Positions 45,904 to 58,600 of a stretch of DNA of 64,000 nt are shown piece after piece. How positions within the stretch are numbered: position 1 is the first letter of the stretch; the number at the start of each line of letters is the position of its first letter. A program made the position numbers and the translations under genes. The notes under the pieces were generated by a model, which did not search any database, was not told the origin of the DNA, and saw only the letters and a program-made list of their open reading frames with translations. Source of the stretch: Pithys albifrons albifrons (taxonomy: Eukaryota; Chordata; Aves; Passeriformes; Thamnophilidae); assembly GCF_047495875.1 (NCBI RefSeq), contig NC_092459.1, positions 6,390,965-6,454,964 of the forward strand, in the 5' to 3' direction.

Positions 45904-46108
45904 CAGTCCTGAGGACTTCACTGGCACTGTCCAAGCTCGCTTGGCGTTGGCAGATGGACCTCAGGACTGAAATGGTGGGGCCAGTTCTCTGTGCATGCTG
46001 TGCATCACCTAAAAAATCCACTGCGCAGGCTGGAAGGGCACCACCCCTACGTGGGGAGAGCCCTTCCCAAATCTTCCTTTGAGAAGTTTGGCCATACTAC
46101 TGTTGTGT

Positions 46109-48646
46109 GCACTTGGATTTGCAATGTAACGTTTTTTCTTCTCTGTTTCTTTTTCACATTTAATTTATTGAAGGTGAATTCGAGGAAAAGTTTAACAAAA
46201 AAGAGAGGGAATTGGCGTTTTTAGAAACTTGATCAAGACTTAAGAAAAACTTTGTTGGAACTGTGAAGGTATCAAAACTGTTTAATTTTTTGACAATTGC
46301 CAATCTAGTCCTTTGACAAAAAAAAAATGTTAAGTACTAGAGCATGTTTCACAATATTTCCATGTAACCCAGAGACTGTTTTCATTTGACTTTGTTATAT
46401 TGTTACTGGGGTTTTATACATTTTGGCCTATCAACCAAATAGAAATTTAATGGGCAAGATTCCATGCTCATAAATAGAATTTTATGATTCTGTGAACAGT
46501 GCAAATTAATCTTCAGATATATGTGAAAATATATTTATTTCCATAGACATTTGCTTATGTACAAGAATAAACACATATATATATCAAATTAGAATTTATC
46601 CCTCATTTTTTGATAAGCTTTTGTGCTAAAAATATCTTTACCAAGTCTTTATTACAAGAAGAATCTCCAGAAAGTGTCAAATGATGATGGGAAGTGGAGT
46701 TAAAGTATGTGAAAAAACTGGTCTCTCATACCCTGGGTAATAGAAAATCTGAAGTACTAGAAACGAATAAAACAATAACAATACTAATCCAGTTGTCATT
46801 AAAAGATCTCGAAGTACCTTAAAAAAAGGAGTTAGTGTCAATGAGACACAGGGAGAAGATGTGACTTGTTTGAAATTGGCCACTAGGCTTGCAGGAGAAA
46901 CAGATAGGAGTGTTCTCCATATTCCTTGTCTTCACCTGAAGCTTTCATTACACTTCTGATGTTTTAATGTTACAGGGTTAAAGACTGAGAGGGAAAATAA
47001 TATCGATTTTTTTTTCACTTTGCCACAGTACTATTAAAAGTTGCTTCTAGTTTGCAGCTTTGACTGTTTTCAATGCCCCATTCTTCAGATGTAAGGCTTA
47101 GCCTTTTCCTGAAAGTTCTTTTAGAGTCTATGAAAAAGTATATAAATGAATGAAACACAACATTACGTTTCATTCTTCTTTGCCCTTTACTGCATACAAA
47201 AAGTCTCATAAATAAGTTACAGAGTTCAATCCTCATCAACACAGCCCCCAGCACTTCTCATTTGGAGTCTCACTCATCAAAGGGCACTCAGCAATGGTGC
47301 CTGGGCTGAGGTTATGGTCCAGGGGAGAAGAGATTTTCTTCACACAGAGAGATAATAAAATTGTTTTCTGACTTCTGATACAGTGAAAAAAATGCATTAA
47401 GTTATATAGTTATTTTCATACTATGCAAATCTGTGATAAGAAATCTGATCTTGACAGGTGATAGCTTTTTTTCCTATGACAGAATAAGATATTTCTGAAG
47501 ATGGCAAATGTTGATTTGTACACATTCTCTATGTAAGTGTTAGAATAGAACAGAACAGTATAACAGGTTCTTCTCAGATGTAAATCAGTGTAACTACACC
47601 AATATACAACAACTATCCATAAAGTTATTCAAAGCAGAGATGTTAGAAAATACCTTTCTCCTCATAAATTTCTGTATACATGCATACATATTTATATATA
47701 AACTAGTTATTTATTCCCATTTAGCCTAAACTGACATCTTTACATTTTGAAAGCTTTATGGTGACAATTATATTTAACTGCTACTCAAAATATTTGAGGT
47801 GAAATCACCCCTGTGTATTCATGGAGAGGGAAAAGTGCATGGTTGTTTTGCGTATTTCTCTGATTATACTTATCTGTCTCTTTGCTCCGCAAGCACTAAT
47901 AGATATATAGATGCTGATGCCAAGGCTACAGACATTTGGCCCTATTGGTGTGCAGTGTTTGGCATCACTTTTCAGAAGAAAATTTAGACCTGGAAACGTT
48001 TTACACATTTTTCTTTTCCTTTTATATTATTATTATTATGTTTTTTCCTTTGCAAGATGTATATTGCCACATAAATTTCAGGTAAGGGTTCAATCAATTC
48101 CTATAGGAATTGTGGATTAAAATGTGCATATGATTAAAATATGAAGATCTGACATTAGAGCTATAGTGGGAAATTGACTTGAATTCTATTTTTCAAATAT
48201 GGGAGAAAAAACCACAGAGAATCTGAGTTGATACATGATTCCTGTGGATTGGATTAAATTTCATAAAGGCTTATAAGCTGGGAGACAGTGCTTTCTCAAT
48301 TTTACTGAAGACTTTAAGACCAAAATTACCAAGTATTTGTACTTCATCAGATGGAATTCTTTAGTTTCATAATAAAACAGAAATAAATCTCATGTTATTC
48401 ACATATGCTGCTGTTATCTACTTAATTCTACAATTACAAGTCACATTAAGCAATAGTGTTGGTGTTGTGCTTCATTCTTAAAACCTGTTCCTTTTGCTGA
48501 TGGATTTAAGTATAGCGTCTGTTTATCTTTCCGAAACAATCCCAAAACAACCTAATAGTGTCAATAATCTTCTCAAGGAGAAAATAAAGACATGTTGGTT
48601 CACTCTGAAGAAGGAAATGAGTACAGATGCTCCCTTGAATTTGTAG
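46109..48646. other. Unique AT-rich sequence, nothing recognised
   Basis: About 2.5 kb with no recognised gene or repeat except a short (TTA)n near 48025-48040. Confidence 0.5.
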
Positions 48647-48647
48647 C

Positions 48648-49224
48648 CTATTGTGATGGGTTCACCTTAGCTGAACACCAGGTGCCCACCCAGCTGCTCT
48701 GTCACTTCCCTTCCCAGTTGGTCAGGGGAGAGAGAAAGGTGGGAGGAAAAGGAAATAACATAAGCCATGGGTTGCAATAAGGCAGTTTATGCAAAAAGGA
48801 GAAAAAAAAAAAAACCAAGCAGCATGCACACACACAAAGCAGAAGTGAACAGTTAGTCTCTACTTCCCATAAGCAACAATGGTCAACCGTTTCTCTGAAA
48901 AGCAGAGCTCGAGCCCCTGTAATGATTGTCACAGGCAACCATTACGAGACAATGAATACCTCCTTCCTGCTCCTTGTCTCAGTTTTATATCTGGATTGAC
49001 ATCACATGGTATGGAATATCCCCTTGGTCAGTGTGGGTCAGCTGGCCTACGTGTGTCCCCTTCCAGGATGTCGCCCCCGACTGAAGAGGAAATGTCACAG
49101 CACTTCACTCAGCAGTAGACAAAACACAGGCTTGTTATCAACACTTCTCAAGCTACCAGCGCAGAGCACAGCACTGCAAGGACTACTATGGGAAAATAAA
49201 TTTCAGCTCAGCCAGACCCACTAT
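48648..49224 (-). mobile_element. Solo LTR (569 bp), avian ERVL-style, minus strand
   Basis: The LTR is 48652-49220: TGTGATGGGTTCACC... to ...GCCAGACCCA on the plus strand, with CTAT on both sides (48648-48651, 49221-49224). On the minus strand it shows the U3 block of passerine ERVL LTRs: GGTCAGC-TGACCC, CCAAGGGGATATTCCATACC, ATGTGATGTCA (CRE-like) and the TATA box ATATAAAACTG (48980-48990). Start and U3 match a common passerine LTR type as I remember it. A 4-bp duplication is short for ERVL, so the exact end could be off by a base. Confidence 0.82.
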
Positions 49225-51211
49225 ACCTACATTCTGGATGCAGCTCTATTTATTTTAAGCATCGAGGCAGAAAAAACATTGTTAGTATCTTCTACAGTCC
49301 CAAGTAAAAAGCCTCTATGGAGGGTAACACCCAGGTCCTACCTAGATGGACTGAACTATAGTTTCAATAACTCATCTTTTTCTCTGGGCCATAAGAGGAA
49401 TATGTATTAATGGATATCTAATAGGTTAAGTAACAAATTTCAAAATATGAACAAGACTGAACTAGGACCTATGATTTTTTTTTTCTCTTTAACAAGTATT
49501 TAGTCTCTGGAAGAAGTGATGATAAGCTTAGTAGTCTGATGATCTAGTAGTGGTTACAAATGAATATATGAAACTTTACAGATCCATCTTCGTCTCTAAT
49601 GACCAGGCGGCCCTGCTGCTTTCCTTACAATGGTGACAGGTAAAAATGCTCCAATGATGCATGGAGCATCTCCCCACAGCAAAGCATCCTCTTTGTGCCA
49701 TGCAAATTCTTTTTATTTTGTTGTTGAATGGAGCTTTAACAACCAGTTCTCAAAGTTTAAGGGTATGTGTGGCATTATGTAGCCCACTGCAGCCTGCTTT
49801 GCTGCTTTCTGACTTTCCCGGGGCATCCATCAATCTAGTTGAAGAATTCCAGTCTGGCTGCTCAGTTAAAGCTTGTTCTTCATGTTGTGGTGGTGCAAGT
49901 TTTGGTCTTCCTACTCCCCTGGGCTACTGATTTGCATATGGTTGACAGTTTATTTACGTGTTCCTTGTGGGTGTTTTACATAGTGTTAGGGCTCAAATCT
50001 GTTTGGAGGAATTTGTACACAAGTAGAATTAGTTAGCATCCAACTCTGAATCTAATAATTAATGATGAATGAGTGCACAAGTACTCATGCTCTCCTCAGG
50101 CTTTCTGAACCCGCAGAATAATTAACCAAGCACCTCAGGCAGGCTTGCTTTAAGAAGAGAGTTCCAGAAACATAATGCTACAGTTCTGTTATTTATCAAG
50201 GCTGTTTTTCTTAGCTGAAAAATATAAAATGTATTCCCTCTTCACTTTGACTGACATTCAGTTTCTACCTAATTACTGCTTTTTCTCTTAGATCTTAATC
50301 ATTTGCATCACACTTTACAGAGAAAAAGATCAAAGATCAGAGAGTAACAAGATATGAAATAGGTTTCTTAGCTGACCCATAGTCATGTATAAAGATGATC
50401 ATAAAATTTGAGGTCTGTGGGGGTTTGCCTCTCCCTTAGAAGTAGAAACGCTGTGACAAGACAAGGGGTTATAGGTTTTAACTGTTTCACGAATAAACAC
50501 ATTTCTCAGTCAGCAGAGAACTTTTTGCAGGTACTGTATTGACTAAAAACCACAAAAACTTACTGAGGAATTCCTCTTTATTCTGCATTCTGTTCTTACA
50601 TGAGGGCAGAGAGAAAAACAGAAATATTATGAAAAATAATAAAAATATAAAAAATATTTTCTTGCTGATATTTCTGGTGTACCTTAGTATTGCTGAACTT
50701 ATTAGTTCGATTGAGTAAAATACTCTAGATTAAAATCCACAAATAATGTGTGAATGATTTCAGGTTTATGGTTTGATTTATGTGTAGATGAGGGCATCTG
50801 GTCAGTGTTGGAAGCATTTGAAAAGACAACAGCAGTACTTATAATTAAAAGTATATAGAACAAAATATTCCACTTAATAACTTCATTATTTGGCCATAAC
50901 TTGAGTAATTTGTACAGTATATGTTAGAAGTGCAAAAAGAACAGAGGACAAAAACTGTTATTACAGCTGTGTGGATTATCTTTAGAGGACCAGTTGAGTT
51001 GTCTACTTGTAATCATCGTGGAAAGGAGATGACTTTTGGGAATATGGAGGTGAAGTTACTAAAAGATGAGTATCATGAGAGGACAGTAGGAAATGACTAC
51101 TCACTGTCTTTTCCAGTATGACCGCCAGAGTTTATCAAATGAAGCTACAGAAGATGACAAAGAAAACTTAAGATGTTTCTTTGTGTAGTGGCCTGCAGAC
51201 ACAAGCAAACA
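49225..51211. other. Unique sequence, nothing recognised
   Basis: No gene recognised. The frame at 49661-49930 (89 codons) has a hydrophobic start but no family similarity that I know and no splice or poly-A context that supports it. Confidence 0.45.
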
Positions 51212-51400
51212 CTTACTGTAAGAGTGGTCAAACACTGGAACAGATAGTCCAGAGAGGTTGTGTTATCTCCACATATTCTTTGAGTCATTCAAAATCCAGC
51301 TAGGCCCACTGCTGAGCAATCTGCTTTATCTGATTCTGTTTTAAATAGGGAAGCTGGACAACATCAACTCCAGAGGTCCCTTACCACCTCATCCTCTTGG
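51212..51400 (+). mobile_element. CR1 LINE 3' fragment
   Basis: TGTAAGAGTGGTCAAACACTGG, AACAGATAGTCCAGAGAGG, TTGTGTTATCTCCACATATTC, GAGCAATCTGCT and CCAGAGGTCCCTTA match the CR1 3' UTR in sense order. The terminus is missing. Moderately diverged. Confidence 0.8.
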
Positions 51401-51952
51401 TGAGTCTGTGAAAATCCTTGTCAGATAACAAGTATGAAAAAAATTTAGTTTTAAGCACAACCTACTTTCTGTGGTTTCCTTCTTCTTGGTTTCATGATTT
51501 ACTAGAGCGCTTTTCATCTTCTTGCTGTCAATGGTAGACTGTGCACTGTGTTTATGTATTTACAAGATGAGAAAGATCTGCCAGGTTATGAAAATTCATG
51601 ACTTAAAGATCAGGGTGCTGTCATAAGTTCGTACCTCATAGCTGTGTCTGTAGAAAAGGTAGACTAGACATATTGTAAAGCTTGAACAGCCACAGCTGCA
51701 CAATATTTTTTCCTTTTACAAAGTGAAGAAAACACAACTTTCACATTGTGGCTATTCTATCCAGCACCATCTTCTCTTTAGTAGCTATTATCTTAAGTCA
51801 ATGAACTCTTTGTTGGAACAATTTTCTGAGGTTGCAATACATATTTTTTGAGGCCAACTTCAGACTGCAGGACACTTTTTTATCCACGTTGTTAATACAG
51901 AAAAATCCATTTATAATGTTAGCGTGTTATAATTAAGAAAGACAAAAATTAC
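51401..51952. other. Unique sequence, nothing recognised
   Basis: No feature recognised. Confidence 0.5.
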
Positions 51953-52755
51953 AGCCAATGGGAATCTCACAAGGTTTAATAAGACTAAGTCCAAGGTGTT
52001 GCACCTGGGTTAAGGCAACCCCCAGCATCAATATAGGCTGAGGGATGCACAGATCAAGAGAAACCCTGATGATAAGGACTTGTGGGTGCTGGTACCTGAG
52101 AGTCTGGGCATGAGTCAAGAATGTTTGCTTGCAGCCCAGAAAGCCAAATGTATCCTGGCTCCACCGATAAGAGTGTGGGCAGCAGGTCAAGGGAGGTGGT
52201 TCTGTCCCTCTACTCTGCACTGGTGAGACCCCATCTGCTGTGATGCATCCAGTCCTGGATGCACAAGAAAGACATGGACCTGTTGCAGTGAGTCCAGAGG
52301 AGGGCCATCAAGATGATTAGAGGGATGGGGCACCTTTCATATGAGGAAAGGCTGAGAGAATTGGATTTGTTCAGCCTGGAAAAGTGAAGGCTTTGGGGGG
52401 ACCAAACTGTGGCCTTCCAGTACCTTAAGGGAGCCTACAAGAGAAATAGAGAGGGAGTGTTTACAGAGCATGTAGTGACAGGACAAGGGGGAGTGACTTC
52501 AAACTGAAAGAAACTACTTTTAGATTAGATATTAGGAGGAAGTTCTTTGCTGTGAGGGCAGTGAGGCACTGGAACAGGCTGCCCAGCAAAGTTGTGAATG
52601 CCCCATATCTGGAAGTATTCAAGGCCAAGTTGAAGGTGCTTTGAGAAAACTTCTAATGGAAGGTGTTTCCCTGCCTATGTCAGGGGTGTTGGAACAAGAC
52701 GATCTTCAAGGTCCTTTCTACTCCAAACCACTACTTGATTCTATGATTCTAAGAA
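51953..52755 (+). mobile_element. CR1 LINE, 5'-truncated, about 0.8 kb, plus strand
   Basis: It runs in sense order from TCCAAGGTGTTGCACCTGGG (end of the RT region) through CAGAAAGCCAAATGTATCCTGG, AGGGCCATCAAGATGATTAG, GGAAAGGCTGAGAGAATTGG and GGAACAGGCTGCCCAGCAAAG to the 3' terminus TTGATTCTATGATTCTAAG. It is well preserved in the 3' UTR, carries no useful coding sequence and is truncated at about 51953. Confidence 0.93.
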
Positions 52756-54981
52756 ATATAAATGTCAGGTGAGACCTCACTTCTTAGCCTTGTGAGAACA
52801 CACATAGGATTTACCACATTGGAAAAAAACACTCATGGATGAAGCCGAAGTTATTGTGAAATTTCTACAGAATTAACTCAGGTGGGTTTTAGTTAAACTG
52901 GGCTAACTTTAGCTATCTAAATCTGCTATTAAATATTAATTCTTAGTTATATCTTTATGATGACTTGCTTTAAAATTATACACAGAGGAAAAGAAATCAA
53001 TTGAGGATGTTTAGAAATCTCTTCAAGCTCATATTTATGGAATTACTTTCCTCACTCTTAGAAGACCAGACATTCTGTCTTATTTTTCCCAATTAAAACA
53101 TATTTTAAGAATAATATGACAGAAGGTTATGAAATTGATAGCCTCAGATAATTTGGAACTGTTCAGAAATTGTTCTGACATCCTCAGAAATCTTCTTTTG
53201 TGTACCTGCTCAACCTCTAACCTTTCTACACTGATGGCTGCTACCCAAGAAGTGTAAAATGTTTGTAACACCTGGCTTTAAGTTTCATTGAGAGCTGATT
53301 TTTCTGTCTTTCAAAGTACTAAGACATATGTGTGAGTCAACACTAGATATTTAGGGTCAGATCTGCAGCTGAAATAAATGTGGGGAGTTCAACTGATCAC
53401 TACTAAATGTGCCTGAAATTGTACAGGCAAGTTATAGGCAAAGAATAAATGAAGAGAAATGAAAATGCATTTGCAGTTGAATATCAGGCTGATATTTACA
53501 GAGATAAATCGGCTTGTAAACTCATTGCTAATGGCTCTAGTCTTTGAGGCTATTAGAAATGTAATATTTTATTTGATTAATAAATTAAAATTTTAGTAAA
53601 TAAATGTTTTAAGGATAAAACAATGAATGGCTTATGAACCGCTTAAAACCATTCATTTTGGCTCTATTTAAATGAAAGAAAGTGAAGTCTCATCACTGCA
53701 AAATAATAATAAGAACCAAAACACGGCAATCAGTACAAAGCAAGTGTCATAGAGGAAGCTGCACAGTACAGCCTGTGACATCTTTGAACTCTCAGTGCCA
53801 TACACATCAATCACTCTCACCACTATGATAGAATACAGTCAGCTCTTCCATTCAGGGAAGGTAAACAAGGATGTTTTGTCTCTTCCCTATTGTGCAATGC
53901 ATCCAGAGTGTTTTCATCAACATACAGTCCTTGTTGGTTAGCAAATACAACATTCATGTTGCAATGTCCCCTGATACTGTACCACTCATCTAGATGAGTG
54001 CTGAATAGGTTTACTTCAGTCTGTAGATGGTTGGTGGCAATTTCAGAAATTCTGGGATTAAACCATACTATGGCCAAAAGCAGGCTGCTCTTGCAGTCAT
54101 CCTCCTTACTCTGATACTGGACACATCCAGAGAAATAACTACTGCACAACACGAAAAATTTGGTATAAGACACACCCAAATGAACCTTCCAGCAACTGTG
54201 GCATCAGTCAAGAAACTCACTGGAAAACTATTAATAGAAGCACGGGGAAATATAATTTTAAAAAGGTTATTAAATAACATTATTTGGGGATAGTTTCCCT
54301 GAAGTAACTGAAGGAAAATATAGGTCATTTTGGATTACGAAATCCCTCCTTTGAAGTTCTAATCCCCTCTCTAGCACCACTTCCAATATAAATTTAGTTT
54401 GGACTTTATGAACAGTATGATATGTTTTAAAATGAAGAATGAATAATGACAAACAGTCCTGATCACCAGGAAAATAATTTCAGCAAAACATATCAATTAC
54501 TACAAGAGATTATTTCAGCTTTCTTCAATACAGCACTCTGTTTCAGTGTGCTTTTGTAAGTCACCTTCTGTACAATGACTGAGCCTAAAAAATTATAATA
54601 AGAGCATCATACATTCATTCTGTATGTGTATAATATAATGAAAGGATTTCAAGAATTTCAACACTTCCCTCAGAAACATGTTAGAGTTTTCGGTGAGAGT
54701 ATAAGAGAAAAGATACTTTTTTCATTCCTAGGTGAGAAATAATTTTTGGAAAGGACCCTGTAGAAGACTCAGCTGATTTGGTTCTGCTAAGCACTTGCTC
54801 TACGAAAGATACAACAGATAACAGAAGATACAAGACAAGAGTTATGAGGTTTAAACTACTCTCTCTCTTTCAGAGCGTTGCTCTGCAACCTGGGACAATG
54901 CCAAAGAAGAGATATTGACTGCCCGACATAAAAAACAAGTAAAATCTTGAGTGTGCCTTCTATGTCTTGGGTTTCATTGCT
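52756..54981. other. Unique AT-rich sequence with an ancient repeat scrap
   Basis: No gene recognised. The 118-codon minus frame (54179-53823) and the overlapping plus frame at 54027-54293 have no similarity I know. TAGGGTCAGATCTGCAGCTG at about 53352-53371 resembles one arm of the ancient palindromic repeat noted at 2655, without a clear second arm. Confidence 0.45.
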
Positions 54982-55609
54982 AGAAGTGTCTTGGTTTGAG
55001 ATAAGCAACTGCCAACCCCCCCAAGCACAGAGAGAAAAACCTCCCTCCTAACACCAGGGAAAGGGAGGAAAAGAGAGGGGAAAGAAAAAACCACTTCAAA
55101 CCACGTTTATACTAAAACTACATATATTTTTACAGAAAGGAAGAGACAATTAGAAGAGAGTACAAATATACACTCACACAAGTCTGCAACACACAACAAA
55201 TTCCTCACTTCTTAACGAACACACAAACTTACTGTCTTAACTACACATTACTTAAGAAGCTTATTCCCCAGGGAGACAAACCCAAGCAGAAAGGAGAGAC
55301 CCAGAACAGCACAATTTACTTTCCTGAGGTACCCTGTGAGCCAGTGGTGGGCCTGGTCCTCTCCATCCCCCCTGGGACAGCATCGTGCGTCCTCCCAAGA
55401 GGAGGGCTGAGAAGCGACTGCCTTAACCACTCCCACACTGGTTCCTACTTCCCTGGAGATGATGTCATAATGTGGTATGGAATACAAAGTTACTGGCTAG
55501 AAGAGGTCAGCTGTTAGCTCAGCCCAGCTCAAGTCAGCTGACAGCTTCGGCCTAATCCAAACTTCAGAGCCCAAATTTAGGCCCACCTAGGTGAACCCAT
55601 AACAGGAAG
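54982..55609 (-). mobile_element. Solo LTR (618 bp), ERVL-type, young subfamily copy 2
   Basis: The LTR is 54987-55604, TGTCTTGGTTTGAG ... AACCCATAACA on plus, flanked by AGAAG and GGAAG (one mismatch). Nearly identical to 34717-35341 with a few small indels. Minus sense by the same argument. No internal sequence adjoins it. Flanking repeats differ from those of the 34.7 kb copy, so the two are independent insertions and not the ends of one provirus. Confidence 0.88.
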
Positions 55610-58600
55610 TTTAGATCGTGTTTCATGCCAGGGAAGAATGAGATAGTCTCGAAGCCACAGGGATGCTTTTTCAGTAGAGGATGATTTGTTCCTATCTAGT
55701 TGGGATATATCATGCCCATCTAGGTGGCACCTTTGCACATGACTATCATGATTATTGTGTGTGAGTGTGTGAGAGTGTGTGTATGTGTGTGTGTGCATGT
55801 GTGTGTGCGTGTATGTATTTTAAAAAGCCAAAGTATTTAAGTGTTTTTTCTTCATTGCTAATTTAAGTAAGAGTTGAGGCTTCCTTGAGATGGAGCTTCC
55901 AGTTAATTTTAGAACTCAGTTGATTCAAGCACCTTCTAACTTCAAGTAAAATAATCACTACAGCATAAAGATCCTATCAATCATAGCAAGGTTTGCATGC
56001 TTATTTAGCTAGCTAGTAATTAAAGGCAGCTAAAAATATGCATGAATGGCAAGTTTCTACTTTTTTATTTAGCTCATCTCCTTCAGAGAGAAGACACAAG
56101 TCCCATCAATCACACAGTTGGTAACTGAAGTCATTATCAGTAAAATTAAGGCAATTATATACAAATGAATATTAATGAATCTTCCAGTCAAAATCCAGGT
56201 CAGTTTTCAAGAATTTTAATAAAAATATAAAGAACTCCACTTTTCTATTTAAGCTTTTGTCAAATAATCAGTACCAGAAAGGACACACCTTTTGTATTAA
56301 GCTAACATCATAGATTGAGGTTTTAATGAAATTAATAACAGTATTTTTCCAGCATGGTGCAAAGTGATGCATTAATTAACATTGTTCTCCCAAAAACTGA
56401 CACAATGTTACACTAACTTAACTTTGAAGTTGTCATTTCTAGTTGCCATTAGCTCTATTATAAGGAGAAAAAGGGTTGTCAGTGCACTGTGCTCAAGCAG
56501 ACGAGTAAAACAAGATTGTATTGTTTTAAGGTCTAAAATAAAATCATAGGATCTGAACTCTCACAGATAGATCTCTGTGTCCCTCACAGGAAAGACCATC
56601 AGACAATTTGTCCCCTCCCCTCTAAGTCAAGTCACATTTACTTACAGCTGAGCTAAAGGAAGGGAAAAGGAAGTAAGTCAGAGTAGCTTTCTTTGAACTG
56701 TGCTTCACCCCATGTCTTTGGAAATGATCTCAACAGCTTTAAGGTAGGTTGTGGCAACTGTTAACTGCACATGGAGACACAGCACAATAGTAGATGGAAC
56801 TACATCTATGAATTATTTAAGGAGGTAGAAAATAAGGCATTTCAGGCAACTATAAAAGACTTTAATTTCTCCTCTGTAGATATTATGCTCTCATTCTAAA
56901 AGTGCACTAAAAATATAATTTTATTTTCATGTATTTATCTCTTTTCTGTAACTGAAAGCCATACTGGTGATAGCAAGAGTGAAGGTATGCATTTATACTC
57001 CTTCCTTCATTAGCACAATTAAAATAAGAGTGATTTACCTGTCATTCAAACAAAACCACCTCTTAGGCAAATGTTCAAAAAGAGGGGAAAAAAGAAGAGA
57101 GCTTTTCTAAAATTATCCTTTACAAAGCGTTTATTCTTTTGCCTAACTCCATGGGCAGATGGAGTCACTGCTATGCTGATGTACACTTGAACAAGCAAGA
57201 TCAGCTTCAAACTCCTTATTACTATAAGTATAGAGGAAAATTAGATAGGCAGAATGTAATCACTCAAGCTGGTGTTTTGTTTAATACAGGAGTGAATAAA
57301 ATAATTATTTAGCTTATAAATCAACAATCCTGTCTATTCTGAAATTAACTTATACTCAGCCTTAGCAATAAACAGGAGCATGTTGCTAGGAAAAAATAAT
57401 TCTATACCTACAGAGAACCCATGTTTTACATTTAATCTTTAAATTAGATAAAGTATCAAGAAATTCAGTCTACCTTCATTTTGAAGTGTGTGAAATGGAG
57501 ATGGATTTGAGAGTTAATGTGTTTGTTTCTTTTTTTTTCCTCATGCAAGTTAAAGTAGAAGAGTTATCTGTCTTGAGACTAACGTTACCATATGTAAAAT
57601 GGTTTCAATTAATTAACTAAAATCCACTGACTGGGAAAAAAAATATTGACTGTAAGTTTCTAGAGTCCCAAGAACAATTGCAAGTGACCCATGTGCTTTT
57701 ATACTTTATGAAGACACCAGCTGGGCATACACCCTATTTCATTTAGCCTGCTAACAAAATAAATCGTAGATAGATATTTCGTTTCATAATAATTGATTGT
57801 CTTATTCAAGGAAAGAAGCACTTTTCAGAAATAACAACTGTTCATGGTCACAAGTATTCCCAGCTCGTATTTATTTTCCCCCTAATGAAAATAAAACTTT
57901 GTCTTTAAAGAAGAGATGTACTTATAAATATTGCATATGACTCAGTCCTGCTGACGAATACTTTCAAGCAAAGAAGACAGAAACAGATAAAACAAGCAAG
58001 AGGGATAAATAGTCAGCAGTGGGCGGAAACTATAATTTCAGGGTAAGTCTGAGGTTCAAGTTTCACAAGTATTTGTTTTGACATCACTGTTTGTTTGTTC
58101 ATCCCTAAGCTTCACTTATTAGTAATGTCTCATCTGCCTCCCTCAGACAAACCAGAGAAAACACTGTTTGGTGTCACACTGGGAAGAACATAAGAGATGC
58201 TAATTCAGGTTAAAAAGCCCACAGTATTTATGTTGTTGGGTTTTTGGGACTTTTAGTCCTGAAAGAAATAACTGTAAATGTATGGCTTGTTTAAACTTGC
58301 CCTGGGATTTCTGTATTGCTTTATGTCATCAAAAGCAGAATCCTAAATGTTAGTGTACTAGTTAAGCAGTTTAATGGTCACTTCAGATCAAGGTAAACTA
58401 GAAATTGTCCTGAAATATTTGCAGTCCTGTGACAGTTTTTGTAGAGCAAACATCTCTTTCCAATTCTGATTCAGACTGGAAAATTCCTGAAAATTCCACC
58501 AAATCTGGATAAAGAGAATTATTGTTATAATTTATAGTACAATTCTCAACTTATTGTACTTCTAAGCACAACTTAAAATTTTTGTAAAAGAGTATTCAAA

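Larger units (their letters stand above)
45698..46108 (+). mobile_element. Chimeric SINE copy 3: tRNA-Gln head, deleted 5S segment, body
   Basis: Same architecture as the copy at 6.98 kb: tRNA-like head (45742-45810), 5S-like segment with the identical 26-base deletion (junction TAC at 45888-45890), body, and a short tail CCATACTAC. The body stem AGTCCTGAGG (45905-45914) and CCTCAGGACT (45959-45968) pairs perfectly. Outer limits are uncertain. CTGTTGTGT occurs at 45698-45706 and 46100-46108 and may be the target duplication. If so, a 35-base T/G-rich leader precedes the tRNA head. Confidence 0.85.

Noticed and set aside
49661..49930. 89-codon frame with a hydrophobic start, suggestive of a secreted peptide
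   Set aside because: No cleavage-site context beyond chance, no similarity, and no gene structure around it.
50415..50520. Possible LTR scrap starting TGTGGGGGTTTGCC
   Set aside because: No second boundary, duplication or known U3/U5 motif. Too weak to annotate.
53823..54179. 118-codon minus-strand frame overlapped by an 88-codon plus-strand frame
   Set aside because: No recognised motif in either. Several frames of this size are expected by chance.
34982..55487. Conserved minus-strand open frame of about 80 codons at 34982-35224 and 55248-55487
   Set aside because: Both copies lie inside two near-identical LTRs and start at a non-ATG codon. The similarity is that of the LTR, not of a protein.
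34717..55604. The LTRs at 34.7 and 55.0 kb as the two ends of one 20-kb provirus
   Set aside because: The flanking duplications differ, and the sequence between holds unique DNA, CR1 and SINE copies but no retroviral genes.
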